NCBI RefSeq assembly: GCF_037176765.1
Contig: NC_090021.1
Span: forward strand, 144,918,074 to 144,982,073
Length of the DNA: 64,000 bases
Direction: 5' to 3'
Source: Anolis sagrei
Taxonomy: Eukaryota > Chordata > Lepidosauria > Squamata > Anolidae
The notes under the pieces are model-generated. The model searched no databases and had not been told where the DNA came from. It saw only the letters and a list, made by a program, of their open reading frames with translations. Numbering within the stretch: the stretch's first letter is position 1; each line of letters opens with the position of its first letter. This document shows positions 31,001 to 40,595 of the stretch, piece by piece. Both the position numbers and the translations under genes were made by a program.

Positions 31001-32567
31001 TATAACCTCTAGCTAGGCTGCACCTAAATACATATCTCCATCTACATTTTTGTGTAACTGGCACAGGTAACAACAGCGGGTTGGATTTATCTCTGCTCTT
31101 TTGTGGACAGAAGGGCCTCTTGGACTTATGGAGGCTCTTATAGCAGGAAGGAGAAGATGGGGCTCATATTTACCTACATAGCCTCTAACACATAATAGGC
31201 CTGAAAGCTCTCTCCCCTCATTTCCCCAGCCCAGAAATATTTTTTGTGGCTGTAGAGAAATGAGGAATCAGTAAGATTTCCCTCCACTTCCGCCAGAGTC
31301 CATTTAGAGTATGCAAAAAGGATAGATTTATTAAAGTCATCAAGAAAAAAAAATCAGAATTCAGTACTTGAATTGTTTGATTTTTTCCTCCTGTTGCATA
31401 ATTCATACGTAGACACGAACAGCAAAGTAATTGCCTTGTAACAGAATGGCTTACAACTAAGTGGAGCCTTTACATAACCAAGGACAGGTGCATGAACCTG
31501 AATCTCCCTTGAACTTAGAATGCCTTCACTGTAGGTAGAGTATATTTTAAATGTTTGCTTGACCTGTTTTCTCACAATGCTCAATCTCTAAAGTCAGATC
31601 TCTCTTCTCGTCCCAATTTCTTTTTTGTAAGCAGAACAGAAAATTGCATTGTTTGATAGGTCACAGGTTCATTTTTGCAATTGTAGTTGGGTTAACAAAT
31701 TGGTTTGCATGGAAAGCAAAGATCATTTAAGGTGAAGTAATTGTCTGCAGTGCAGTTCTATATATAGCTGTCAAAGGTACTTGCTACCCTTGAGTGGCCA
31801 TAGGATTGTAGGCTTAAGATAACAGTGTTGTTGTTTTAGAAAACCAAACAAGCTGTATTCAGAATGTATTTGTGCACTAGATTTTGCCTAACCTACAGGA
31901 CAATGCTTCTGAATAGAAATCACTGCAGAAAAAAAGTTAAAAATCAGTCTATATGTATACTATAAAGCGAAGGAGGCTTGCCAGTTAACAGAGCAATTAA
32001 TCCTAAGTACAAAATATTTAAAAGTTAGGAGATTCTTCCTTGATATATTATTTTCCCCATGTGTAGAGGAATTCTGATTTAGTTTAGTTTTGATTTGTAT
32101 ATGGAAGATCTGCAACCTCAAAGTGTATAAGCCAAGCACAGATTGATCACTTCAGTGAAAACCCTACAAAACGTGATATGATGCCATGCTCTAGTTGTGC
32201 CGATGACCTGTACTAGAGAACTGTGGAAGTCTAGAGGGGTATATTAGCCTTCCCAAGGACTTTGGAATCAACACCCCCAACCTTGTCCACTCCCCCCCCC
32301 CCCCGGTAAAATTAAAAACATATTTGTCGCAAAATGTTCCCAAATGCCATTTAGGGAGCATGAGAATATTTTCACTATTAGTTGTGGCCATTGGAGCAAG
32401 AGGAAATGAATAGAGGCCACTGGCCACTCACTTGAAGCCTCCAAGTATAACAGAACTGCCCTCTGCATCCCTAGTAGACATTCTGAGGAATTTTGTAGCA
32501 AAACCAAAGTTTTTTTGCAAAATAATTGTTTGTTTTTTGGGAAACAATGCATAATTTGATCCCTAAA
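31001..32567. other. MKKS intron sequence, no repeat recognised
   Basis: Unique-looking intronic sequence. A C homopolymer lies near 32286-32303. Confidence 0.5.
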
Positions 32568-32900
32568 TGACTTATTTATTTATGACATGTATATGTCGCC
32601 CTTCTCACCCAGAAGGGGACACAGAGCAGCTTACAAGTTACATGTACATACAATATATTATATTATTAGCATAGCACAATAATAGTATTACTATATTGTA
32701 CTATTCCACTATGCTGTAATACTATTGGTAATATGACATGTAATATAAAATATAAAATTATTATATTGTATTATTAGTATTATATTGTATTACATTATAA
32801 TATTATCAATATTATATGTATGCACAGTATATTGTATTATTAGCACAGCACAATATTTGTACTATATATTACTATATTGTACTATACCACTATACTGTAA
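32568..32900 (-). repeat. L2 tail with AT-rich expansion
   Basis: CGCCCTTCTCACCCAGAAGG is the complement of the L2 tail. It is followed by ~250 bp of ATATT/ATTAGTATT-type sequence in two related blocks (GCATAGCACAATAATAGTAT, GCACAGCACAATATTTGTAC). Confidence 0.7.
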
Positions 32901-33393
32901 TATTATATTCATCCCACATGCATCCCACAGGCTGCACTTAGCCCACCCTTGGACCACACAATAGTGCTACAGGCCTCAATACATAGCTAAAGGGTCTATG
33001 ATTCCCTTGTGACTTTTGTATTCTTACCTATTTTTCTCATTTTTGAAGAGAGAATAGGAAGACATGAATCAAAGGTTGGTATATCTCCATTCCCTGATAT
33101 TACTATAACCATGCTAGATAGTGACGGTCGTTCGGATTAAAGAGATATAAATTGCCATTCAGTATCTCTTCCTGCTGATGGGTAATCAAAGTTGCATTCA
33201 TAAAATACTTTGATATGGTCATGATTATTCATGCTTCTGAAAAGATATTGTTAGGATCAGGCTGCCAAAATGCAAACATTCAGGCTTTATTTAAATGTTC
33301 TGTTTTTTATTATTATCACTGTACATTTAGTAGCCAGTGTGCTCAAATTGTGTTCAGTAGACCGTATTCAAGACTCTCAACTTCTTTATGTAG

Positions 33394-33632
33394 GTAGAGG
33401 CCAACACACGCAATGGGTCTTAAAACAATTTGGAAGAACTACAGAGTTTTGATTGTTATGGGAACGAGCCTTGTCTTGGTGCACTGGGGCTGGTATAACA
33501 TCAAGTCCCATCCTCTTTTCCAACCCAAGACAGATGACTTTGTCCCCGAGCCTGGAATCGTGACATACGTGCTGCAAGCAGAGAAACAAAATAAAGGAAA
33601 ATAACCACACAGTGCTGCAGAGTGACTGAAAG
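33394..33632 (+). other. MKKS: MKKS 5'UTR exon carrying uMKKS1
   Basis: Acceptor CTTCTTTATGTAG ends at 33393 and donor AG|GTAAGT begins at 33633. The next AG at 33397 is an alternative acceptor. The exon holds the entire 63-codon frame and its stop, so this small protein is encoded by a single exon. The donor is near consensus. Confidence 0.8.
33413..33604 (+). CDS. uMKKS1, 63-residue upstream-ORF membrane peptide
   Basis: A complete 63-codon frame within the MKKS 5'UTR. Length, position and order match uMKKS1, one of the mitochondrial peptides described for the human MKKS transcript. The ATG has G at -3 and G at +4, a strong start context. Residues about 11-30 are hydrophobic (RVLIVMGTSLVLVHWGWYNI), preceded by a basic N-terminus (MGLKTIWKN), a layout common for small mitochondrial inner-membrane proteins. 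The C-terminal half is polar, ending EKQNKGK. In mammals translation of this frame lowers MKKS output. Identification rests on recalled length and position plus structure, not on an alignment. Confidence 0.8.
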   Translation: MGLKTIWKNYRVLIVMGTSLVLVHWGWYNIKSHPLFQPKTDDFVPEPGIVTYVLQAEKQNKGK

Positions 33633-34003
33633 GTAAGTTCTTGCTGCAGCAAGAACAAAATGAGAGAAGTGATATGAATGTAAAATACCATTGTTATAAT
33701 GCTAAACCCAAGCCTAATCTTTTTGTTTATCCCCAGCATCATATAATGGCAGACCTCCTTTGCAGTCTGTTTTCCCTTGCCTTAGCTAGCTATGTATTGC
33801 ACATAGTTTTTTGCATTAGATCCTACCAATCTTCCAGGTGATTATACCTTTCTAAAACAAGCTTAGTTTGTGTAAATCTGCAGGAATCACAAACAGCACA
33901 CATCCAGCCCCTTGATCATATTTGAAACTCCCACTGAGGCTTCTACCATCCTGGCGGTCAAATTTACACAGTGGGAGACAACAGCATCACAACTTTTTAA
34001 TTT
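33633..34003. other. MKKS intron, nothing recognised
   Basis: No repeat or exon signature seen. Confidence 0.5.
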
Positions 34004-34247
34004 AATATTTTTATTTATTGATATATTTTAGTATCACACTTAATACTTGTATTACGAAAAGCAATAGACATCCAACATACACACACAAACCACACTATCA
34101 ATAAATCAATAAATGATACATTATTTTTATCTGCACCATCTATTTCATTCACATTGTAGTCTTCTCTGGATGCAGCATGTTAACCTATACACAATATTCC
34201 TCCTTTATAAAATGCATCTATTATATTTACTTTCCTTAATAAAGAAA
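34004..34247 (-). repeat. unclassified repeat, family H
   Basis: TATATTTTAGTATCACACTT through the CAATATTCCTCCTTTATAAA region parallels 43204-43460 block by block (TTTTAGTATCACATTCAGTA, CAACATTTCTCCTCTTTAAA). The T-rich left edge suggests a poly(A) tail on the - strand, so it is probably a LINE 3' UTR. Confidence 0.5.
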
Positions 34248-34530
34248 ATGTTTGAGTTGCTGTAAGTTTTCCGGGCTGTATGGCCATGTTCCAGAAGCAT
34301 TCTCTCCTGACATTTTGCCAACATCTATGGCAGGCATCCTCGGAGGTTGTGGGGTCTGTTGGCAACTAGGCAAGTGAGGTTTATATATCTGTGGAATAAT
34401 GTCCAGGTTGGGAGAAAGAACTCTTGTCTCTTTGAGGCAAATCTGAATGTTGCAATTGGCCACCTTGATGAGCATTGAATGGCCTTGCAGCTTCAAAGCT
34501 TGTCTGTTTCTTTTGTTTTTCCAATACTTC
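34248..34530 (-). mobile_element. Penelope-like element 3' fragment
   Basis: GTTGCTGTAAGTTTTCCGGG, CCAGAAGCATTCTCTCCTGA and GGTTTATATATCTGTGGAAT match, in complement, the 3' part of the Penelope-like element at 20.58 kb. No coding part beyond the tail. Confidence 0.75.
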
Positions 34531-35251
34531 ACTGCTTTTTTGAGATATGAACAAGGCACACAAGATGAGCACCTAATTTTTAAAGATAATGCTGCTTGCT
34601 GGAACCACAACACCTCAAACCTTGTTTTAAAAAGTAAAACAAAAAATATCTTCTCTTTGTAGTGATGGTGGCAGCAGGGCTGAAGTATGGCCAGTAAATT
34701 GGTGGCTCCCACTGTCTAGCCACGGTGTAAATGAATGAAGAGAGTCAGGACATTTAATTGACAAGTTAGGCGAAGTACTTTTCTGCTGTGCTTCCCACTC
34801 TTGGATGATTTTGCTTGCAGTACCAAAACCTGCAGCAGCATAACAAAGCCTTTGAGAGCTGATGTTGTATAGTGGTTGACTTCAAATTAGGAATCCTGCT
34901 GTGGACACAGTAGGCAAAGTTAGCTAAGCCATTCTCAACAGTAATAAACAAAGAGTACATTTTTCAGTACCGGAGGGGGGGGGGGGGCAACTTCAATACG
35001 TCCTAGGGCCCAGTCTTCTGGATCCCACTTAGCCTACCCTTGTTACATGAAACAAATAGTGAAGTGTGCTGAAAACTGAGTTCCTTTTTTGATAAGAGAT
35101 AAGGTACACTACTTACATTGACTTAGGTTTTTTGGGGTTGACCGAAATTTCTAGACTTATACATGAGCACATCTGACCATTTTAATTTAGTTTTCTATAC
35201 TGTGGCAAAACTGTTAGCTTGGGATCAGGCTACAAGTATAACTTCTATGAT
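34531..35251. other. MKKS intron, nothing recognised
   Basis: Contains a G homopolymer at 34975-34987. Confidence 0.5.
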
Positions 35252-35489
35252 CTTAACAATCCTGGTAGCGCAGTGAGTTAAACCCTCGTGCCAGCTGTTT
35301 GAATTCAGGGAGTGGGTTGAGCTCCTGTCTGTCAGATCCAGCTTCCCATTCGGAGACATGAGAGAAGCCTCCCACAGAATGGTAAAGCATCTGGGCGTCC
35401 CCTGGGCAATGTCCTTGCAGACGGCCAATTCTCTCACACCAGAAGCAACTTGCAGTTTCTCAAGTCGTTCCTGACATGAAAAAAAAATA
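35252..35489 (+). repeat. tRNA-derived SINE, family A
   Basis: A box GGTAGCGCAGTGAGTTAAAC, damaged B box (GTTTGAATTCAGG), tail TCGTTCCTGACATGAAAAAA. Missing ~15 bp between the boxes. Confidence 0.88.
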
Positions 35490-35721
35490 TCCCAGTTTCC
35501 ATTTTTTCCTCTTTAATTAGAAGAATGTATTGCCATAAGCCAATGTTAAAGAGAAGGTGGGCTATTACATTCCTTCCAAATGTGAACCAGCAAGCTTGCT
35601 AGCTTTTCCTTTTTCAGTTGCTGACATACATTCAAATATGGGAGTTGGCTGGCTTTAAGTTAAGGCAGTGATTTTGAGTTTTAAATTGTTGTTTTTATAT
35701 GCTATAGTTTTTAATTTATTG

Positions 35722-36257
35722 TAGGGCTGGGCGGTTTCGTTTCGTTAATTCGTAATTCGTTAAAAATTCGTTATTTTTTTTTTAACGAAGCGATAACGAA
35801 CCATTCTGGAGCAGCTTAATAACGAAACGAATTTTTCAATTCGTTTCGTAAATGCTTCGTATTTTGTTGTGTATTCGTTTCGTTATTGGTTTGAGGTCGT
35901 TTCGTTATTATTTCCGCATGTCTGGGGCAAGTTTTATAGTTGTTTTTTGTTTAATTAGTGAAAAAAAATTATAATATCACACCAACAGTCAACAACAGAG
36001 GGAGAGGGAAGCTTCAGAAGTTCCCCCTGTCCCATTTGGAGCTTTTTTATCATATTGCGCGGTCGCGTCCGCCATTAACTAATCGATTCGTTATTGTTTC
36101 GTTATTGTTTTGTAATTTTTTTACCATTTACGAAATTTTGTAAATATCGAACTTTTTTTAAAAAAAAATTCGGAATTCTTTTTAATATCAAAACGCAAAA
36201 AAACCCAAAAAACGAATCGATTTTAGAAACAAATTTTTCCGTTGTTACCCAGGCCTA
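35722..36257. mobile_element. hAT nonautonomous element, 536 bp
   Basis: Exact 8-bp duplication ATTTATTG (35714-35721 and 36258-36265). Ends TAGGGCTGGGCGG and ACCCAGGCCTA are short inverted repeats. The interior is made of CGTTTCGTTA/AACGAA-rich blocks facing each other. It splits an L2 tail. No transposase. Confidence 0.9.
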
Positions 36258-36445
36258 ATTTATTGTATTGCACTGTGTGTTTATTTTATGCTTTGTCTTA
36301 GGCACTTTGTGTCATATGTCAGTTGCCCCGAGTCCCTTCGGGGAGATGGAGGCGGGGTACAAGAATAAAGTTGTTTTTGTTGTTGTTGTCCCTTCGGGGA
36401 GATGGAGGTGGGGTACAATAATAAAGTTCCCGTTGTTATTGTTAT
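36258..36445 (+). repeat. L2 tail with internal duplication
   Basis: TGCCCCGAGTCCCTTCGGGG, AGATGGAGGCGGGGTAC, then a second CCCTTCGGGGAGATGGAGGT copy. Its 5' part lies left of the hAT insertion at 35722. Confidence 0.75.
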
Positions 36446-36450
36446 TATTA

Positions 36451-36573
36451 TTATGATTCTCAACCTGTGGATCCCCAGGTGTTTTGGCCTACAACTCCCA
36501 GAAATCCCAGCCAGTTTACCAGCTGTTAGTTGAAGGCCAAAACATCTGGGGACCCACAAATTGAGATCCACTG
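36451..36573. mobile_element. hAT-Charlie-like MITE
   Basis: TGATTCTCAACCTGTGG at the left and TTGAGATCCACTG at the right. The body GGCCTACAACTCCCAGAAAT is as in the copies at 18.2, 52.5 and 63.0 kb. Confidence 0.8.
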
Positions 36574-36983
36574 TCCGTTTTCAACTATGTGTTTTCGTAC
36601 TTGTGGAAAAACTAGATTCAGGCATGGCATCACATCTGCAGTGAGAAATATGCAGTGCAGCTGTAGTTTCCCACCAGTCTTCACTGCGAAACTGTAAATA
36701 AAGCCTTCCTGCATAATTCATAGCAACACACACTAAAGCTATTAAAATGGTGCTCATGCTTGTTGCCTTTTCAAAATAATTTTTCTTAGCTTCCTTAGGT
36801 TCAAGCTACAGAGATTATTACCAAAGGTGGTGTTGGCCCCCTTCCCCTAATCTGTTTGAGCATAGAAAGGTAGTTATTTTCTCCCTGTAAGTACAAGCTT
36901 GCAGCCTTTCAGCTGATCTAGAAGATTAAACGGGAATATCAGCATAAATTGAGGAAGAAAAAGATGCTCTCATATAAATATTG

Positions 36984-36988
36984 CCTTT

Positions 36989-37028
<40 letters not shown>
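36984..37028. repeat. (GT)n microsatellite
   Basis: About 20 GT units. Confidence 0.95.
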
Positions 37029-37029
<1 letters not shown>

Positions 37030-37031
<2 letters not shown>

Positions 37032-37353
37032 CAATATATATTCAGAAAATTGCATTGGATAGACCACATCAGCTCTGATTTCTGATACAAAACATATGCC
37101 ATCCAGTAGTCTCCATCTGCCTGCCCACAGAAAACTATATTTAATAATCTAGAGCTGATGTGTTAGTAGTAATCTTTCATGGGTTCCCCTGCTGACATCC
37201 CCGTTGCCTCAGCACTATAAGAAGGTTTCGCGAGACCAGTTGCTCTCATTGCCATGTGGTTTTGAGGCAACAGTGCAGGAATGATAGCCGCGGGCCATAT
37301 TTTTGTTCTTCCAGGCCACTGGTGGTCCATGGACCATAGGTTGGGGACCACTG
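37030..37353 (-). mobile_element. hAT-Charlie-like element, longer form
   Basis: On the - strand it begins CAGTGGTCCCCAACCTATGG. The block ACATCAGCTCTAGATTATTA parallels the copy at 42.6 kb (ACATCAGCTCTACGTGATTA). The other end runs into the (GT)n tract. Confidence 0.75.
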
Positions 37354-37818
37354 CATTAAAGTCTATACTATTCAGCTTTATTTCTTCTGTTACTATAAGA
37401 GATTCGGCCCTTTTAATCCCATTTTATCCCATATTTCACGTGACCATTTTGGCAGTTCGCTATTGTTAAAAAATGTGAAGCTTCCCACCCTTGATTTACA
37501 TCTCTTCTGAAGTTATTGTGTACCAGATCATCTTACATACATCTCCTGAAACAATTATCAGTTAGCCCAAACTGAATGACAGTATAAAAGTTTGTACTGT
37601 TTGGAATAAATTGTTGTGTAAAGATGTAAACTGAGAAAATAGCATAAAGGGTTTTGTATGGAGAGAAAATTGGCAACCATTTTGAATGTCCACTATGTGA
37701 TAATGCCACATGTAGTAGAGGAGGCTGTTCAATTTACCCAAAAGTTTTTAAAAAAGAAAATAGCTAACTGTGATTGTAATCTCATAAAATCTTCTTTTCT
37801 TTTTTTTTTTTGTTACAG
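37354..37818. other. MKKS intron, 3' part
   Basis: Ends in a long T tract and TGTTACAG at 37811-37818, a strong polypyrimidine tract and acceptor. Confidence 0.6.
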
Positions 37819-37842
37819 CTACATTGCACTTGAACAAAAGAG

Positions 37843-37995
37843 ATGAAGAAAATCAGCTGGATTAGGAAGAATTGGCTACTTGTAGCTGGACTCACCTTTG
37901 TTGGTGTTCATTTGGGGACCTACCTTGTACAAAAAGCTGCAAAGTCCTCTGCTAAATCAGGGTTGGACATTAAATCAAAAGGTCTTGATGAATGA
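37843..37995 (+). CDS. uMKKS2, 50-residue upstream-ORF membrane peptide
   Basis: A complete 50-codon frame 203 nt upstream of the MKKS ATG, in the same exon. It matches the reported 50-residue uMKKS2 of the mammalian MKKS mRNA in length and place. Sequence runs MKKISWIRKNWLLVAGLTFV, then GVHLGTYLVQKAAKSSAK and a polar end SGLDIKSKGLDE. A basic start, one hydrophobic segment (about 11-28) and a lysine-rich flank fit a small mitochondrial membrane protein. It too short for usual gene finders. It shares a pattern with uMKKS1 (KN-aromatic, then hydrophobic residues with G, then VH-x-G-x-Y), suggesting a common origin. Family assignment is from memory of the human system. Confidence 0.82.
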   Translation: MKKISWIRKNWLLVAGLTFVGVHLGTYLVQKAAKSSAKSGLDIKSKGLDE

Positions 37996-38135
37996 CCCTA
38001 TTTCTGCTAACATCATACAGACCGCTCATATAGTGATTTTGTTAAATATCGGATAAATGCAGCTTGTGTCCATACACTTTGCCTTGACCACAAAAGAATA
38101 CAGCAGCCTTGTTCTCACTTGTGTGTACATCGTTC

Positions 38136-38141
38136 ATTAAA
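38136..38141 (+). terminator. ATTAAA poly(A) signal between uMKKS2 and MKKS
   Basis: Lies 140 nt after the uMKKS2 stop and 58 nt before the MKKS ATG, with a GTGTGTAC stretch nearby. In mammals an alternative poly(A) site in this 5'UTR yields short mRNAs that encode only the upstream peptides. Use here is inferred. Confidence 0.55.
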
Positions 38142-38198
38142 AAGCGGTTTATAGACATGAGATGCATCTAAGTCTTGACTGGGATTTTATCTGGAAAG

Positions 38199-39189
38199 AT
38201 GTCTCGTGTTGATCTCAAAAAGCCTTCTTTATGTACCAGCGAACCGTTAGCTAAGGAGACTCTTTGCCATGCTCTGTCAGTATTTGATAAAATGGTGAGG
38301 TCCTGCTATGGCCCCACAGGGAGGCTTAAGCAACTGCACAACGGTGTGGGTGGATATGTGCGCACAACCTCTCAGTCTTCAGCTTTGCTCGGTGGCCTTT
38401 CAGTCACTCATCCGGTGTTAAAGCTTCTGACAGCCTCTGTGCAGAACCATCTCGCACGCTTCAGCGACTGTGGCTTGTTTATGGCCATCTTTTGCTGCAG
38501 CCTGCTTGAAAAATGTCAAGGCCTTAACGTCGCCCCTTGCACTTTCATTAGAATCAGCCAACGCCTTTTGAGCCTGTGCATTGACTATCTTGCATCTGAA
38601 ACATGCGGTTGTAGAATGCAGGTGGATTTTAGCAGTTCCAAGATCCCCCTGGATCTGGTCCGTAGTATAATAATTAGCAAACCTGCCAGCAGGCTTAGCA
38701 GAATGGAAGCCAATCACATCAGCATTTTGGTTTTAGAGGCCTTTCTGTTTACAATTCCACAGAACATCGATACTCAAATGACTCTAGGAAAGTGTATTTA
38801 TATTCCCATAAAGAACAAGCAGGTTTCGGATTCTGCTGTATATCCTGGACTTCTGATAGAAGTGCCAGAAATGGACCTGAGAAATATACCTCCAATCAAA
38901 AGAGATACTTCAGGCATGATCAAGATGGTGCTTTTCAGTATGTCTCTGTCTGGAGACCTGTCTGAGAATGGAGAAGGAGTCATTGTCATCCCACAAGGAG
39001 TTTATTTAGAAGCAGTAGTCTTAGCTCAGTTGCTTAATGTATGCAAGCAAATAGTAAAGGATGGTGTTGGTGTTTTTGTGTGTCAGAAAGTCATCCATCC
39101 AGCATTGCAACAATACCTGAAGGAAAACCACGTTGTGACAATTGAAAGAGTTGGACTGTCGTTGATGGAGCCCCTGAAAAAAATGACAG
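38199..39189 (+). CDS. MKKS: MKKS (BBS6) coding exon 1 of 4, residues 1-330
   Basis: McKusick-Kaufman/Bardet-Biedl syndrome protein, a group II chaperonin-like protein that, with BBS10, BBS12 and CCT, helps assemble the BBSome at the ciliary base. Starts MSRVDLKKPSLC, close to human MSRLEAKKPSLC; the frame is open eight codons further but without an upstream ATG. Equatorial-domain landmarks: SCYGPTGRLKQLHNG (35-49), TTSQSSALL (56-64), and FSDCGLF (88-94) where CCT subunits have the GDGTT ATP motif; this loss is normal for MKKS. Y37, G52 and H84, sites of human disease changes, are conserved. The apical part follows (PGLLIEVPEMDL; GDLSENGEGVIVIPQGV). The donor GTAACA at 39190 splits the Gly331 codon. 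Whole protein 572 residues; human 570. Confidence 0.97.
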
Positions 39190-39544
39190 GTAACAAACAC
39201 ATATTCCTCCTTAGTGGCTCTGTTAGGTTTTTATCAAGGGAAATTGAGTTTATATGCTACTGGCATAGATCTGCTGTGAATATTCTGCTGATGAGCTCCA
39301 CTAGATTCCGTTGGATTGGTAATTAATACTTGCTGTTTGAACATGGTGTGTAAAGCTAAGCAGATGCTACAGTGACATGTTAATACACTATTTCTTACAT
39401 CCTAATGTTTAAAAGAGTTATTTGCAGTACCACAGATTAATACATATTTAGATTTTCAAAGACTTGCCTTGCTCATTTCTTCAAAATGGGGATTCTTCCA
39501 TGTCTAGTACCCACTTCAATACTAAAGCTTTTTTATAGATGGCA

Positions 39545-39636
39545 TTGCATTGTTGCCAACACTGTGAACCTCCCTGAGTCTCCTTCGGGGTTGAGAAGGG
39601 CAGTATACAAATACCGCAAATAAATAAAATAATACA
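39545..39636 (+). repeat. L2 tail
   Basis: CCCTGAGTCTCCTTCGGGGT, TGAGAAGGGCAGTATACAAA, then AAATAAATAAAA. Inside the first coding intron of MKKS. Confidence 0.75.
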
Positions 39637-40011
39637 CCAGAACATACAAAAATTCCAGTGTCTGGCTGGGAGCAACAATTGGGTTTATATTTGAGCACAA
39701 GTGGTGGCTGATGTGACTGGATATTTTGCAGGAAAAAAACATGTATATGGAAAGTTAGTATAACTTTCCTAAGTGAAACCCTTTCCTATGTGAAGATGGA
39801 TTTTTTTGTTATTTTTTAAAAACTGCATTTGATCATTTATTTAATTGTATATTCATTGCCCTTATTTGCATTACATGGTACAAGCTCTCCTCTGTTTTTT
39901 TGGTATGACACAGACATATGTTTACTGCCTGGTAAAAACAAGGGCAGAATTGCTGAGATAGAGCAATCCAAATCTTTCTCTTCCAGATTGTTATGTGTAC
40001 CTATTCCATAT

Positions 40012-40042
<31 letters not shown>

Positions 40043-40045
40043 TCA
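39637..40045. other. MKKS intron, (TTTA)n at the right end
   Basis: A (TATT)n run at 40010-40043 is the A-rich tail of the adjacent LINE on the - strand. The rest is unrecognised. Confidence 0.6.
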
Positions 40046-40595
40046 TGTCAGGAGCAACCAGACATTTGTATTACATTTTTAACAAAACAAACAAACAGAC
40101 AGACAAAACACAAAGTTTGCAAGCTTGGTAGTTGATTAAATGTCCTTTGATCAGTAGCTGGCCACTTGGAGTGCCTCTGGTGTTGCCGCAAGGAGGTCCT
40201 CCATTGTGCATGTGGCAGGGCTCAGGTTGCATTGCAGCAGGCAGTCAGTGGTTTGCTCTTCTCCACACTCGCATGTCGAGGATTCCACTTTGTGGCCCCA
40301 TTTCTGAAGGTTGGCTCTGCATCTCGTGGTGCCAGAGCGCAGTCTGTTCAGCGCCTTCCAAGTCACTCAGTCTTCTGTGTGCCCAGGGGGGAGTCTCTCA
40401 TTTGGTATCAGCCATTGATTGAGGTTCTGGGTTTGAGCCTGCCACTTTTGGACTCTCGCTTGCTGAGGTGTTCCAGCGAGTGTCTCTGTAGATCTTAGAA
40501 AACTATTTCTTGATTTAAGTCATAGATGTGCTGGCTGATACCCAAACAAGGGATGAGCTGGAGATGTCACCTATTCCATTTGGGAATTGAAATAT
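40046..40595 (-). mobile_element. non-LTR LINE 3' end, likely partner of SINE family A
   Basis: On the - strand: coding end TWKALNRLRSGTTRCRANLQ, KWGHKVESSTCECGEEQTTD, CLLQCNLSPATCTMEDLLAA, a cysteine-knuckle C-terminus found in some non-LTR retrotransposons. The 3' end GTTGCTCCTGACATGATAAA is followed by (AAAT)n. That end nearly equals the family A SINE end (GTCGCTCCTGACACGACAAA). Only about 70 codons are open. The clade is not assigned. Confidence 0.75.

Larger units (their letters stand above)
37819..38198 (+). other. MKKS: MKKS 5'UTR, last part (same exon as codon 1)
   Basis: The exon starts after CAG at 37818. It carries the uMKKS2 frame, an ATTAAA signal and then the MKKS start at 38199. 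The arrangement means one mRNA can carry three separate frames in order: uMKKS1, uMKKS2, MKKS. Confidence 0.8.

Noticed and set aside
38175-38198. Upstream start of MKKS at codon TTG (38175)
   Set aside because: The codon is TTG, not ATG. The ATG at 38199 aligns with the human start MSR.
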